A stretch of DNA of 64,000 bases from contig OY987304.1 in assembly GCA_963920635.1 (NCBI GenBank), positions 35,340,365 through 35,404,364 of the forward strand, read 5' to 3'. Position numbers and translations under genes: made by a program. Below are positions 8,956 through 19,548 of the stretch, one piece after another. This stretch comes from Pseudeuparius sepicola. Its lineage: Eukaryota > Arthropoda > Insecta > Coleoptera > Anthribidae. Position 1 is the first letter of the stretch, and each line of letters starts with the position of its first letter. Under the pieces are notes generated by a model. It saw only the letters and a list, made by a program, of their open reading frames with translations. It was not told where the DNA came from and did not search any database.

Positions 8956-11900
8956 TAGTTTTAAACAATCTTTCAATAAACCTTGCATATATATATTTAC
9001 CCGAACTCGATGCAAAATTTCTAATAGATACTGGTAGTACACGTTCATTTATTAATCAAAAATTAGCGCATACATATTTTCAAAATTACATTCAAAATGA
9101 GATATTTTTGGTGCAAACCGCACATGCTACTTCTTTTCATGATCAAATAGCAATTTTACCCTTATTTCCAACTTTCAACACTGAAGGATATCATAAATAT
9201 TTTATTTTCGACTTTTCAGATAAATTTGACGGATTAATTGGACTAGACCTAATAAAACAATTAAATGCTGATATTCGATTTAGTCAAAAAGCTCTAGAAT
9301 CACCAAACGCGAAAATACCGATATATTCGCAAATCACCGAAGAAAATTTACCACAACCGAACCCAATTTTAAAACCCACAACAGAAGTTATACCGCCAAG
9401 AACAATACAAAAAATTAAAATCCCTGTTAATATACAATCTGGCATAGGTATTCTAAATTACACACAATTAGATGAAATGGAAATTACCCATTGTTTAGTA
9501 AATATAGAAGATAATTTTGCTCTAACTACAATTTTAAACCCTACGGATAACCCAATTCAACTTGATATTTTTGAACCCTTTGAAGTCGAACCTGTCAACG
9601 CTAACGAAGTAAATTTTATAGAAAATTCCGATTATGAATCTGATAGTTACCAAAATTTAGAAATACACTTGGAGAACAAATTAAAAGAAAATCTAAAAAA
9701 CTTACGTCTACAACACTGCAATTCTGAAGAGCGCAACCAAATTCGAAAACTTTGCCTAGAATTCAAAGATATTTTTTATTGCGAGGATATTCCTTTAACT
9801 TTTACCAACCAAATTAAACACCATATAAATTTAACTAATGATTCTCCTATTTTTACAAAAAGTTATCGATACCCAGAAGTACATCGTGAGGAAGTTAAAT
9901 CCCAAATTTCAAAACTATTAGCTCAAAATATTATTCGAGACTCAAACTCCCCGTGGTCATCACCAATCTGGATAGTTCCTAAAAAGCAAGACGCATCTGG
10001 AAAAACCAAATGGCGTATGGTTATTGATTATAGAAAATTAAATCAAAAAACAATTGACGATAAATACCCTCTCCCGAATATTACTGAAATTTTAGATAAA
10101 CTAGGACGCAGTTGTTATTTTACTACACTTGATTTAGCGAATGGATTTCACCAAATCGAAATGAACCCTTCCGATATTCCAAAAACCGCATTTAGTACTG
10201 ATACCGGGCACTATGAGTTTCTACGAATGCCTTTTGGTCTTAAAAATAGCCCTAGTACCTTCCAAAGAGTTATGAATAACATATTAAGAGGCTTACAAAA
10301 TGAAATATGCTTTGTCTATTTAGACGATATTATTATTTTTAGTACATCCCTCCAAGAACACATCTCTAGACTCCGCGAAATTTTTACCAGACTTCGAAAT
10401 GCAAGATTCAAAATCCAACTCGACAAATCAGAATTCCTACGAAAGGAAGTCCAATATTTAGGTCACCTGGTTACAACAGATGGTATTAAACCCGATCCAA
10501 GCAAAATAGCAGCAGTAAAAAATTTTCCCGTTCCACGAACGTGTAAAGAAATTAAATCCTTTCTCGGCTTACTCGGTTACTACAGACGCTTTATCAAAGA
10601 CTTCGCTAAGATTACAAAACCCATGACTAAGTGTTTAAAGAAAGACGCGAAAATAGAGCACACACCTGAATTTATGCAAGCTTTTGAACACAGTAAGAAT
10701 TTATTAATTAATCATCCTATATTAATTTACCCCGACTTTTCAAAACCTTTTATTTTGACTACAGACGCGAGTAATTACGCCCTAGGAGCCGTACTTTCTC
10801 AAGGACAAGTTCCCCATGATAATCCAATAGCTTATGCATCTAGGACCCTAAATGAATCCGAAATAAAATACTCGACTATTGAGAAAGAATTATTAAGTAT
10901 AGTCTATGCATGTAAATATTTTCGGCCTTACCTATTCGGACGTAAATTTTATATCTATACCGATCACAGACCCCTCGTATGGCTTTTCAACCTAAAAGAA
11001 CCCAATTCGAAATTAGTACGCTGGCGACTACGCTTAGAAGAATTTGACTTTGAAATCATATATAAAAAAGGCTCTCAAAATTTAAACGCAGATGCACTAT
11101 CGCGAATACAACTCCATATTTACGAAAATCAATCAACAATTAATAACCCTGGCGAAGTAAATAAAGAAATTTTTGACTATTTAAAAAATATTTGTGAAAA
11201 TCCAGAACTAGACGAAGACAAACCACCTGAAAACCCTATTCCAGAGACTTCACGAAAAATAAAAATAATTTCTGACATCCAAATAAGACCTCCTAACATA
11301 CAAAAATCTGATACTGTTCATACAACTAACACCGAAACTGAAAATGACGGAATCCCTATACTAGACGAAATGATTAATAATAAAACATATCAATATTTAA
11401 TTAAAAAGAATCCCCTTGAAAGAATTAAAGTTACTTTTGAAAAATTTGAAAGTCATAATATAAATCATTGCGAAATTCCTAAAAATCCACAAATTATCTC
11501 AAATTTTATTAAAGAATATTTTTCAGGAAAACAACAAGCATATCTATATTTTTATGAAGAAGATTTATTTAATATATTCAACAACGTATATCTAAAAAAT
11601 TTTAGAAAGTTAAAATTAATACGCTGTACAAAATTACTAAACAATGTATCCAGTGAAGAAGATAAAAAATTACTTTTATTACACCAACATGAAAGTAAAA
11701 CAAACCATCGTGGTATTTCAGAAACTTATGAAAGAGTAAAGTCAAATTATTACTGGCCCCATTTAAAGGATAATGTAACAAAATTTATTAATGACTGTGT
11801 AACGTGTCAAACTTTAAAATATAGTAGACAAAAATCGTATGTACCTCTAGTAAAAACAGAAACGCCTACAAAACCTTTTCAAATCCTACATATGGATACT

Positions 11901-12734
11901 TTTATTTTTGAGAATCAAAATTTTCTCACTATATTTGATAAATTTTCCAAATTTGGACAAGCTTTTCCTTACGACAAAAACGCTAAATCTGTATGCGATA
12001 AATTAATATTATTCTTTTCATTTTTCGGCTGTCCCGAAAATATAGTTACGGATAAAGGAACAGAATTTAATAACGATCTTTTAAAAGAGCTTCTAAAAAC
12101 ACAAAAAATTAATATCCACTTTACGACAACAGGTCACCATGAATCTAACTCTCCCGTAGAAAGGTTTCATTCTACTTTAATTGAACATTTGCGAATTCTA
12201 AGACAAAAGGAAAAATCAAAACCAATCTCAGAAATAATCCCATATGCAATAATTGCTTATAATAGCACTACTCATAACACAACCGAATTTTCTCCACATG
12301 AACTAATTTTAGGTCATACGAACTCCCGAGATCCTTTTGACTTAATATCTACAACTTTCTATACAGACTATGTCAGTTCCCATAAAGAAAAATTGGATAC
12401 ATTATATGAAACCGCTTTACAAAATACTGAAACACAAAAAATAAGAATGCTTGAGAAACATAATAAAAAAGGCGATGAAACCGAATTTAAACTCAATCAA
12501 ACCGTCTATAAAAAGTTTTCTCCAAGTTCTAGAAACAAAAGTAAAAAGAAATTTTGTGGTCCCTATAAAATAATTGAAATGATAGAAAATAATAAAGTAA
12601 AAATCGAGAAAATAGGCGATCCCACTAAACATGAAATTATACATATAAAAGAACTTAAAAGGCCACTTATTACAGATGGACCTACTTCATCCTTGGATGC
12701 TCCACCCGAGTCGATTCCCAGTTCCACATCCTGA
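8901..12734 (+). CDS. pol: Pol polyprotein: protease, RT, RNase H, integrase
   Basis: The frame is open from 8901 to TGA 12732-12734; counting from the GTG at 8952 gives 1,260 residues. Expression is expected by frameshifting from gag rather than from its own AUG. Domains, in residues from 8952: aspartic protease FLIDTGSTRSF around 23-33; reverse transcriptase with FTTLDLANGFHQI and the catalytic box YLDD at 456-459 (10317); RNase H starting TTDASNYALGAVLS with Asp at 605; integrase zinc finger HQHE...NHRG...CVTCQ (about 11688-11810); catalytic core with Asp in HMDTF (11895), Asp in TDKGTEF and Glu in SPVERFH, with 35 residues between the last two (D,D35E). All catalytic residues are present and no stops interrupt it, so Pol looks functional. 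Confidence 0.95.
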   Translation, partial: SRYPFGFSQYWTDQQYEVIVLNNLSINLAYIYLPELDAKFLIDTGSTRSFINQKLAHTYFQNYIQNEIFLVQTAHATSFHDQIAILPLFPTFNTEGYHKYFIFDFSDKFDGLIGLDLIKQLNADIRFSQKALESPNAKIPIYSQITEENLPQPNPILKPTTEVIPPRTIQKIKIPVNIQSGIGILNYTQLDEMEITHCLVNIEDNFALTTILNPTDNPIQLDIFEPFEVEPVNANEVNFIENSDYESDSYQNLEIHLENKLKENLKNLRLQHCNSEERNQIRKLCLEFKDIFYCEDIPLTFTNQIKHHINLTNDSPIFTKSYRYPEVHREEVKSQISKLLAQNIIRDSNSPWSSPIWIVPKKQDASGKTKWRMVIDYRKLNQKTIDDKYPLPNITEILDKLGRSCYFTTLDLANGFHQIEMNPSDIPKTAFSTDTGHYEFLRMPFGLKNSPSTFQRVMNNILRGLQNEICFVYLDDIIIFSTSLQEHISRLREIFTRLRNARFKIQLDKSEFLRKEVQYLGHLVTTDGIKPDPSKIAAVKNFPVPRTCKEIKSFLGLLGYYRRFIKDFAKITKPMTKCLKKDAKIEHTPEFMQAFEHSKNLLINHPILIYPDFSKPFILTTDASNYALGAVLSQGQVPHDNPIAYASRTLNESEIKYSTIEKELLSIVYACKYFRPYLFGRKFYIYTDHRPLVWLFNLKEPNSKLVRWRLRLEEFDFEIIYKKGSQNLNADALSRIQLHIYENQSTINNPGEVNKEIFDYLKNICENPELDEDKPPENPIPETSRKIKIISDIQIRPPNIQKSDTVHTTNTETENDGIPILDEMINNKTYQYLIKKNPLERIKVTFEKFESHNINHCEIPKNPQIISNFIKEYFSGKQQAYLYFYEEDLFNIFNNVYLKNFRKLKLIRCTKLLNNVSSEEDKKLLLLHQHESKTNHRGISETYERVKSNYYWPHLKDNVTKFINDCVTCQTLKYSRQKSYVPLVKTETPTKPFQILHMDTFIFENQNFLTIFDKFSKFGQAFPYDKNAKSVCDKLILFFSFFGCPENIVTDKGTEFNNDLLKELLKTQKINIHFTTTGHHESNSPVERFHSTLIEHLRILRQKEKSKPISEIIPYAIIAYNSTTHNTTEFSPHELILGHTNSRDPFDLISTTFYTDYVSSHKEKLDTLYETALQNTETQKIRMLEKHNKKGDETEFKLNQTVYKKFSPSSRNKSKKKFCGPYKIIEMIENNKVKIEKIGDPTKHEIIHIKELKRPLITDGPTSSLDAPPESIPSSTS

Positions 12735-14386
12735 ATGAAAATCCAGGTATACTACCCTACAAGTTAGGAAATGCTCAAAGAATTATAAATCATTGGACTT
12801 TTGTACAAATATTCAATATTAGTAGTATAATCAAGGAATTTAAAAATATATCCCTAAAATATAAAAATTTAATCGCTACATTACGGAACACCTCTGAATT
12901 GAATAATGAATACTATAATTCTTTTGTTTTAATAAATAATATAGAAGAAAAAATTGAACAACAAATATTTCAAATAACTCCTTCAATCTCATTAAATCAT
13001 CGGAATAAACGCGGTTTAATAAATGGTTTAGGCAGCATAGTTAAAAGTATAACAGGAAACCTTGATCAAGAAGACGCCGAAAGATATGACACAGAAATTT
13101 TAACGTTAAAACAAAATCAAAATAACTTGAAAATAGCCATGCAGAAACAATTAACTTTATTGTCCGACTCTATTAAAACCTTTCAAAGTATCTCCAAAAA
13201 TATTTCTCATAACCAACAAATCCTGGAAACAAAAATAAATGAAATAATAAGTATAATGAGAGAATATCAGTTGGATGCGATTGATATGTCTTTTAAGATA
13301 CAAACACACACTATTTTAACACAAATCTATTTAATGTATCAGAACATATACGATATCCTAGATGAAATTGAGGTTGCTATATCTTTTGCAAAATTAAATA
13401 ACTTTCATAATTCTATTATTCATCCGAAATTATTAATAAAAGAAATCAAAAATGTTGCTTCGAAAATTAAAAATGAAAAACTGCCCTTTGAGCCTGTAGC
13501 AGAGAACACATTAATGTTTGAAGAAATTTTGGAAATTAAAAGTTATGTAATATTTGAAGAAATCATATTTATAATCGAAGTACCTTTAGCTGAAAAGAAA
13601 GCCTATAGTTTATTCCATATGTTCCCTTTACCCACGCCACATGAAAACCTATTTAAAGTAATTTTTCCAACTTCTAACTACTTATTGTATAATGAAAAAT
13701 CTTATGGATTCTCAACAAATCCTTGTAAGAAAATATTAAATAACGAATATTTATGTACTAATATAAATACAGAAAGTTTTTCTTCAAATTTCCCTTGCGA
13801 AATTGAATTGCTAAGATATAAACACAATAACACCTGTAATCAGATTCCTGTCAATATAACGGAAATTCAAGTTAAATATGTTGAAATCAATAAATGGATT
13901 ATTATAGTTCCTAAAGAAACATTAGCTTTCAAAGAATGTGAAAATAACAAAAATAATATACTTATGAAAGGAACATATTTGGTAGAACTAGAAATGCAAT
14001 GTTTATTAACCCTAGACGATATCATTATAAAATCATATAAAAATCAAAGAAATAACTTTCAAATAATTCCATTACCAAAATTAAAATTTGGCAGTGAAAA
14101 AACGCTAAAGTTACGAAACATTCCACCAATAAGTTTAAATACCTTGCATACTGAAAAAATTAATAGCATTATAAAGGAAATTGAAAATCAGAAAATAGAA
14201 AATGAAAACTTATTATCAACCCCTGTATATTATCACAAAATTGGTGTCTGGACAATTTTAATTTATGTAATCATATCAGTTGGCATATTTTACCTTTTGT
14301 ACAGGTATTTACGACCTATTATTCAAATAAAATATTTTAAACCAAAAAACATTATCAAAGAAAATGAAAACGAAATAATAATTTAG
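12676..14386 (+). CDS. env: Envelope glycoprotein, main exon
   Basis: The frame is open from 12659 to TAG 14384-14386. No early ATG fits, and the first suitable codon inside the frame (TTG, 12899) leaves out plausible ectodomain, so translation most likely starts in the spliced leader exon at 7522. A furin-type site RNKR ends at 13012, followed by GLINGLGSIVKSITGNL, a glycine-bearing fusion-peptide-like stretch. Further on come a helical region, Cys residues, N-glycosylation sequons (KNIS, NNTC, VNIT) and one membrane span near the end (TILIYVIISVGIFYLLY, about 14250-14300) with a short basic/acidic tail. This is the baculovirus-F-like env of insect errantiviruses, a class I fusion type. The gene is unbroken here; activity is untested. 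Confidence 0.9.
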
Positions 14387-14419
14387 GTCGTGAAAACCTT
14401 TAGGGTTTTACGCCCTTCT

Positions 14420-14430
14420 AAGAGGGGAGG
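14420..14430 (+). other. Polypurine tract
   Basis: AAGAGGGGAGG lies immediately before the 3' LTR, the position and composition expected for the plus-strand primer of reverse transcription. Confidence 0.85.
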
Positions 14431-14618
14431 AGTTATAAGCTGTATATTGTTTAGGTAGCATAGAAACTTGTATATGCAGCATAAGATAAGGAAATACAAC
14501 GTAAGCCCAGCAGAGGTATTATATACGGGCCATAGACTAAGAGCAAACACTTCCTACTTGTATTCAATAAAGATCAGTTCTTTTTAAAAACGACTTTGCG
14601 TCAACCCGCCTCGTAACT
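14431..14618 (+). repeat. 3' LTR
   Basis: 188 bp, identical to the 5' LTR except one T-to-A difference. It is followed by the target duplication CGCG. AATAAA lies at 14566-14571. Confidence 0.95.
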
Positions 14619-14963
14619 CGCGTGCATGCAGTCACTTGTTTTTAGTACAATATCTATCTTGTCTGTCTCCTTCATTTCTTTTCACTAGTAATACCAGGTG
14701 CGGTTTAATATGGTTAAAAAGGTGTTTTGTCTCGAATTTTATTGCCGAGGCGCCTGTTCTCAAGCTACCCTGGTAAAATATATAAAAAAATGAACTCACT
14801 TGGAACACAGTGATATACGGGGCGCGCTCTATTTCATAGCAATTACCACGCTCTGCTACTGGTAAAAATACCAGACTTATCAGCAACAATCACCCGTATA
14901 AAATTCAAAGGTTTTGATACTGTTCCAAGTTTTAAGTAACGTCATTTATACCATAGGTACCTA

Positions 14964-15117
14964 AGTACAGTTTGTTCAGCGAATGTTCGGCCCTACGTCA
15001 CAACTCCCGTCCTTGTCTTACTCATGACTATACGAGGGATATCGGTCGTATATTCACGAGCCAGAAAAGGACGGGAGTTGTGACGTAGGGCCGAACATTC
15101 GCTGAATAAACTGTACT
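14964..15117. mobile_element. Palindromic MITE, 154 bp
   Basis: Arms of 50 bp (14964-15013 and 15068-15117) match at 49 positions; the left arm begins AGTACAGTTTGTTCAGCGAA. The loop is about 54 bp. No coding sequence. Target duplication was not found. Confidence 0.7.
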
Positions 15118-15239
15118 GTTTCTGTCTCAATGAGCAAGACTTAGAAAAACACATTGTTCTCCACCATGATGCTAGAAATAGTTAATTTTTCTGAAGTTTC
15201 TTATACTTTCTATAGACTTACTTATAATTCCTTACTATA

Positions 15240-16038
15240 CAGGGTGTTCGAAGATAAGTGAAACAAGAAGTGTGAAAGACAAAATTTCGATTTTCAAAGT
15301 TGGCATTAAAACAGGAAATATGCAAACTAATGATAAATTTAGTCCAGTAACTTTTTTATTTGCACACACCAAATATTTTGAGAATTTAATAAAAAAAAAA
15401 CTATATAAATAAAAAAGAACTATATAAAGCGAGTCAATTTCAGTGGCGTACGGAAAAGGGGCGGGTATTTTTAAAAACCAATGTGTTTCAGGTTGTTTCA
15501 AAGATCGGCCAAATGAAATAAAAATCTAAAAATGGTCAAAAAAGATATGGAAGGGTTTGGAATATTGACCATTAAAAAACCAGATCAATAGGAACAAAAT
15601 TAAAATTTATAGTTTAAATTTTCTAAAACTATTGCTCCGTCCCAAAACGATTCTCGTAGTGTCATTAGTAGATTAAAATCCTCGGGACTGTTTTAGACCA
15701 ATGACAGTAAGAGAACCATTTTGGGACCGTTCCTAAAATTGAACGCGAACAGAGCACATGTCTTGTGGGTGAATTTAAATTGTGACCTTTTGCTTAAGTT
15801 ATTTGAATCAAAAGGAACTATGCAAAGCGGGTCACTTTTAGTAGCGTACGGAAAAGAGGGTAGGTATCTCTAAGAACCAATGTATTTTATGTTGTTGCAC
15901 GCACAAATCAGTCAAATAAAATAAAAATGTAAAAATGGGCAATAATCCGTACATATCAAAAAATGATAAAAAACCCTATATAAATAAAAAAATTATTCCG
16001 CATTAAAAAGGGTTTCAATTTAATTTGGCCCACAGTGT
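15240..16038. repeat. Degenerate repeat tract with internal direct copies
   Basis: It starts TA-CAGGGTGTTCGAAG, a MITE-like end, but no convincing inverted right end is present. Inside are two diverged direct copies (about 15425-15548 and 15818-15947, both with GTGGCGTACGGAAAAG-like or GTAGCGTACGGAAAAG cores). A hairpin-like block at about 15637-15731 has arms around CGTCCCAAAACGATTCTC. It looks like a decayed element with a smaller palindrome inserted. Confidence 0.5.
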
Positions 16039-16289
16039 ATACAGTGACTGGCAGAATGTAAGCAACATATGGGATTTTTTTTATTTTGCGCCGAAATAAT
16101 AAACTGACAATGGGACTGCATTAGGCATGTCTTGAAGCTTCATGTAGATATCGCGGTCTAGAGGGGGAATCTGTCCAAATTTTTGAGTAGGATTTGATAA
16201 CGATCGACACATTTTTATTTATAAAAAATAAAAAAAATAATAACTTAAACTACCAGATATAATTTTCATTCCCAATGGATTATTTCATT

Positions 16290-16520
16290 CTAGCAGGTGT
16301 CGCTTTTATCGCCCTGTGTTCGGTTGGGCCAAATTCCAGCCGCAGCCACCCGGAATATCGATCAGGGCCGGACTCAGTTTAATAAATTATCAGGACAATC
16401 CTCCGCGGAAATGGCGCATAAATTGTAAATCATAATTGAAAAGGGCCCATATCAGCCGTTAATTAATTGGCAGACCCATCTACTAGCAACAATATGTTTA
16501 TGTCGGACAGGAGCTCTGTA
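16290..16520. promoter_or_regulatory. GC-richer non-coding island with homeodomain-like sites
   Basis: Directly before the mariner element lies an ORF-free, non-repetitive stretch with GC-rich blocks and core motifs such as TTAATTAATTGGC and ATTAATTGGCAGACC. It resembles unique insect regulatory DNA, but only composition and motifs support this. Confidence 0.25.
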
Positions 16521-17220
16521 GTATGCATTGTGTCAGAAAGTTGGTATTTGCGAAAAGCATATTATTATGATTTATCTGTCCCGGAAAGCAGCCGTCAAAT
16601 AGTAGTGCGTTCTCATTAGGCAGGCACAGGTCTGGCCACAAGAATCCCTCAGTGGATTAATAGGGAAATATTTGAATCATTGCTCAATCTTATACAGGGT
16701 GGCCCAACGAAAAGTTTCCACCCGGATTATTTAAAAAAGTATTGTTTTTTTCAAAAAACGCAAAAATATGTCAATGTAGTTTGGAAGGGGGACCTTCATT
16801 GCAGAGCAAAGCAGTGCTGTATCTGCAACCCTCTGGCTGGGGTAGCTACCACCTCAAAATTCTTAAATGGGAATAGGGGTCGAGTGACACCTCAAATTAA
16901 AGAGAATTTAGTCCTCTTTACAATGCTGTATTTATTTTTAATTTTGAGACCATTTTAGGTAAAAATAAATGCAAAAATGAAGATACGTAGTTTATTACTA
17001 AATTAATTTATTAAATGTTCAAAATGCCCCCTCCGCCTTCCATGCTATTTCATACTAAGTTCTTTGATTTCTTTTTTGAACAGATACACAAAAAATACAT
17101 ATTTTTTGCACTGGCCGATAGATTAAAATCGTGAGTTTTTTAATTTTTAAATTGTATTCTGTTTTATTCTGCTTTCAAATAAATAGGTACAATACCTAAA
17201 GTGTTACTTATTTTGCAAAC

Positions 17221-18280
17221 ATGGTGTACATTATTGGTGATAGAGTTGAAATGGTATCAATTTATTTTAAAAACAATGATTGTGCAAGGGCAACTTCTAG
17301 GATATTTAACGAATTGCATCCCGAAAAAAATGTGTCGCATACGTACGTTTGTAAAGTAATGCAAAAATTTAGAGACACTGGTTCAGTGGCAAATAGAAAA
17401 CATGAACCAGAACAGCCTCAAAGGAACGAAGCAATGCAGGTTGCTGTTTTGGGTCACATTGAAATGGACAATACGATAAGTACTCGTCAACTTGCTGAAA
17501 CATCTGGAATTTCTAGAAGCACTATCCAGAGGATATTGAAAACAAACAAGTATCATCCTTATAAAATGCGCTTGGTTCAAGAAATAAATGAGGATGATAC
17601 TGATAGAAGGCTTGGGTTTTGTGAGACTATGTCTGAAATTACAGCAAGAAACCCACAGAAACACCTGGTTTTCCGATGAATGCTCATTTTTCTTAAACGG
17701 CATTGTTAATCGTCACAACTGTCGGTTCTGGTCTGATGAAAACCCAAGAATTTTTCGTGAAGTTCATAGCCAGTACCCCCAAAAGTTAAACGTGTGGGCT
17801 GGAATTTATGGAGATAACATTGTTGGGCCATTCTTTCTCCCTCAGACATTGAATGGTGAATTGTAATTGGACTTATTGCGAAATTCCATTGATCCTGCGA
17901 TAACCCACATTTCGGAAAACAATCAGGAATACCAAGAAGATTAATTGTATTTTCAACAAGATGGTGCCCCTCCTCACTTTGCGGCACCAGTGAGGCAGTA
18001 CTTGGATAACACATTTACAAATCGGTGGATCGGTAGGAGAGGGCCTATTGAATGGCCAGCCAGATCACCAGATTTGTCCCCATTAGATTTTTTTCTATGG
18101 GGACACTTAAAAAGCGTCATTTATAAAACAGAGGCACCTGATTTGGTAGTACTTCGTCAACGAATAGTAGAAGAGTGTGGTCAAATTACTCCTGAAATGC
18201 TAAGGAATGTTCGAAGAAGTTTTGAGCAAAGGCTTTATTACTGCATGGAAGTCGGGGGGGGGGGCATTTTGAACATTTAA
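17221..18280 (+). pseudogene. DD41D mariner transposase, broken
   Basis: It would cut and paste the element at TA sites. The N-terminal part (17221-17679) has two helix-turn-helix modules: VYIIGDRVEMVSIYFK...HTYVCKVMQKFRDTGSV (DUF4817-like) and STRQLAETSGISRSTIQRIL. The reading then shifts +1 around 17640-17660 into the frame carrying WFSDECSF (first Asp), LNVWAGIYGDNIVGPFF, QQDGAPPHF (second Asp) and RSPDLSPLDFFLWG (third Asp). 41 residues separate the second and third Asp (DD41D). Two in-frame TAA codons (17864-17866 and 17942-17944) add to the shift. Total length, about 352 codons, is normal. The last codons overlap the right TIR. Inactive as it stands. Confidence 0.9.
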
Positions 18281-18453
18281 TAAATTAATTTATTAATAAA
18301 TTACGTATCTTTATTTTTGCATTTATTTTTACCAAAAATGGTCTCAAAATTAAAAATAAGTACAGAAAGATTTTTTAGTACCTGTAATAATTATAAATAA
18401 TAAATGATGTTTAGTGGCCTATCAGGTAAAGGATATCAATTGAAAAAAATGCA

Positions 18454-18523
18454 CTCCAGCCGGGACTTGAACCCGGGACTCCTACTGTGGCCGTAGGCAC
18501 TTTAACCAACTAAGCTACCGGAG
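18454..18523 (-). ncRNA. tRNA-like Pol III unit, copy 1
   Basis: 70 nt that fold as a cloverleaf. The acceptor CTCCGGT pairs with GCTGGAG, the D stem is GCTT/AAGT, the anticodon stem CCTAC/GTAGG has loop GGCCACA, and the T stem CCGGG/CCCGG has loop TTCAAGT. Box A TAGCTTAGTTGG and box B GGTTCAAGTCC match the Pol III consensus. A T7 terminator follows (18443-18449, minus strand). The anticodon would be CCA (Trp), but position 33 is G instead of the near-universal U, so it is tRNA-derived rather than a normal tRNA. Confidence 0.75.
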
Positions 18524-19068
18524 ATAAGGGTTCCATCGGCTAGGTGTTATTTATTCCAATTGATATATAGTTAGTAGCGGTGAGATGTAGAAGACTTCGG
18601 CGTCTTCTACAGCTACTAGAAGGGGTTAGAGGGTGTAGGTAAACCATTCATTATTGTTGGTTATGTAAACTTCCTATTTGTTCTTCCACCCACAATATTC
18701 GACATATAGCGACTTAATGCAAGTATCTTATATAAAAAATTATAGTTAAATCTCAACAAGCTCGAAGCATTTTAGAATCACAATATGACATTCTCTTGGA
18801 AAAACATTAATTTTTTGTTATTGAATTAATCGTCTATATTTAACAGCCAAATAAGTTAAACATATTTAGATAAAGTTGGAAAATTAAATATTTTTAAAAC
18901 CACAAAGGATAATGGTAAGAGTGTAAAGACTGTCGAAAAAATCCGCTAAAAATGCTAAAAATTATTGTAGTTAGAATTTGTCAACACTAAATTTAATAAT
19001 AAATGATGTTTAGTGGCATATCAGGTAAGGATATCAATTGAAAAAAATGCACTCCAGCCGGGACGGAT

Positions 19069-19138
19069 CTCCGGTAGCTTAGTTGGTTAAAGTGCCTACG
19101 GCCACAGTAGGAGTCCCGGGTTCAAGTCCCGGCTGGAG
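19069..19138 (+). ncRNA. tRNA-like Pol III unit, copy 2 (central)
   Basis: Same 70 nt as copy 1, with a T7 run at 19143-19149. It is preceded by GGACGGAT, where an inverted fragment of the unit (19012-19064) has been joined directly to the tRNA-like head, so only this copy lacks the usual upstream arm. Confidence 0.75.
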
Positions 19139-19478
19139 TGCATTTTTTTCAATTGATATCCTTACCTGATATGCCACTAAACATCATTTATTATTTATAA
19201 TTATTACATGTACTAAAAATCTTTCTGTGTTTCATATTCTGGCTTTGACATTGTAGGTTAGAATTTCCACGTTCGATACTTGCATTAAGTCGCTATATGT
19301 CGAATATTGTGGGTGGAAGAACAAATAGGAAGTTTACATAACCAACAATAATGAATGGTTTCCCTACACCCTCTAACCCCTTCTAGTAGCTGTAGAAGAC
19401 GCCGAAGTCTTCTACATCTCACCGCTACTAACTATATATCAATTGGAATAAATAACACCTAGCCGATGGAACCCTTAT

Positions 19479-19548
19479 CTCCGGTAGCTTAGTTGGTTAA
19501 AGTGCCTACGGCCACAGTAGGAGTCCCGGGTTCAAGTCCCGGCTGGAG
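19479..19548 (+). ncRNA. tRNA-like Pol III unit, copy 3
   Basis: Same 70 nt as the other copies, T7 terminator at 19553-19559. It sits in the right arm and faces outward toward the element end, as copy 1 does in the left arm. Identity of all three copies points to recent duplication or gene conversion. Confidence 0.75.

Larger units (their letters stand above)
6958..14618 (+). mobile_element. Errantivirus-class LTR retrotransposon with env
   Basis: A complete 7,661-bp Ty3/gypsy-lineage element. It has 188-bp LTRs that begin AGTTA and end TAACT, a 4-bp target duplication CGCG (6954-6957 and 14619-14622), a primer binding site, gag, pol in protease-RT-RNase H-integrase order, env with a furin-type site and a transmembrane segment, and a polypurine tract. 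AGTTA...TAACT ends, a YRYR-type 4-bp target site and an env of the baculovirus-F-like class are hallmarks of insect errantiviruses (the gypsy/17.6/ZAM group). The LTRs differ at one base in 188, so the insertion is recent. The main visible defect is a frame break near the end of gag. Confidence 0.95.

Noticed and set aside
12899..14386. TTG at 12899 as the env start
   Set aside because: The frame is open well upstream and the region before 12899 has the character of ectodomain; a spliced leader start explains this better.
18454..19548. Functional host tRNA-Trp genes
   Set aside because: The cloverleaf and promoter boxes are good, but position 33 is G rather than U and all copies sit inside a mobile repeat, so they are called tRNA-like.
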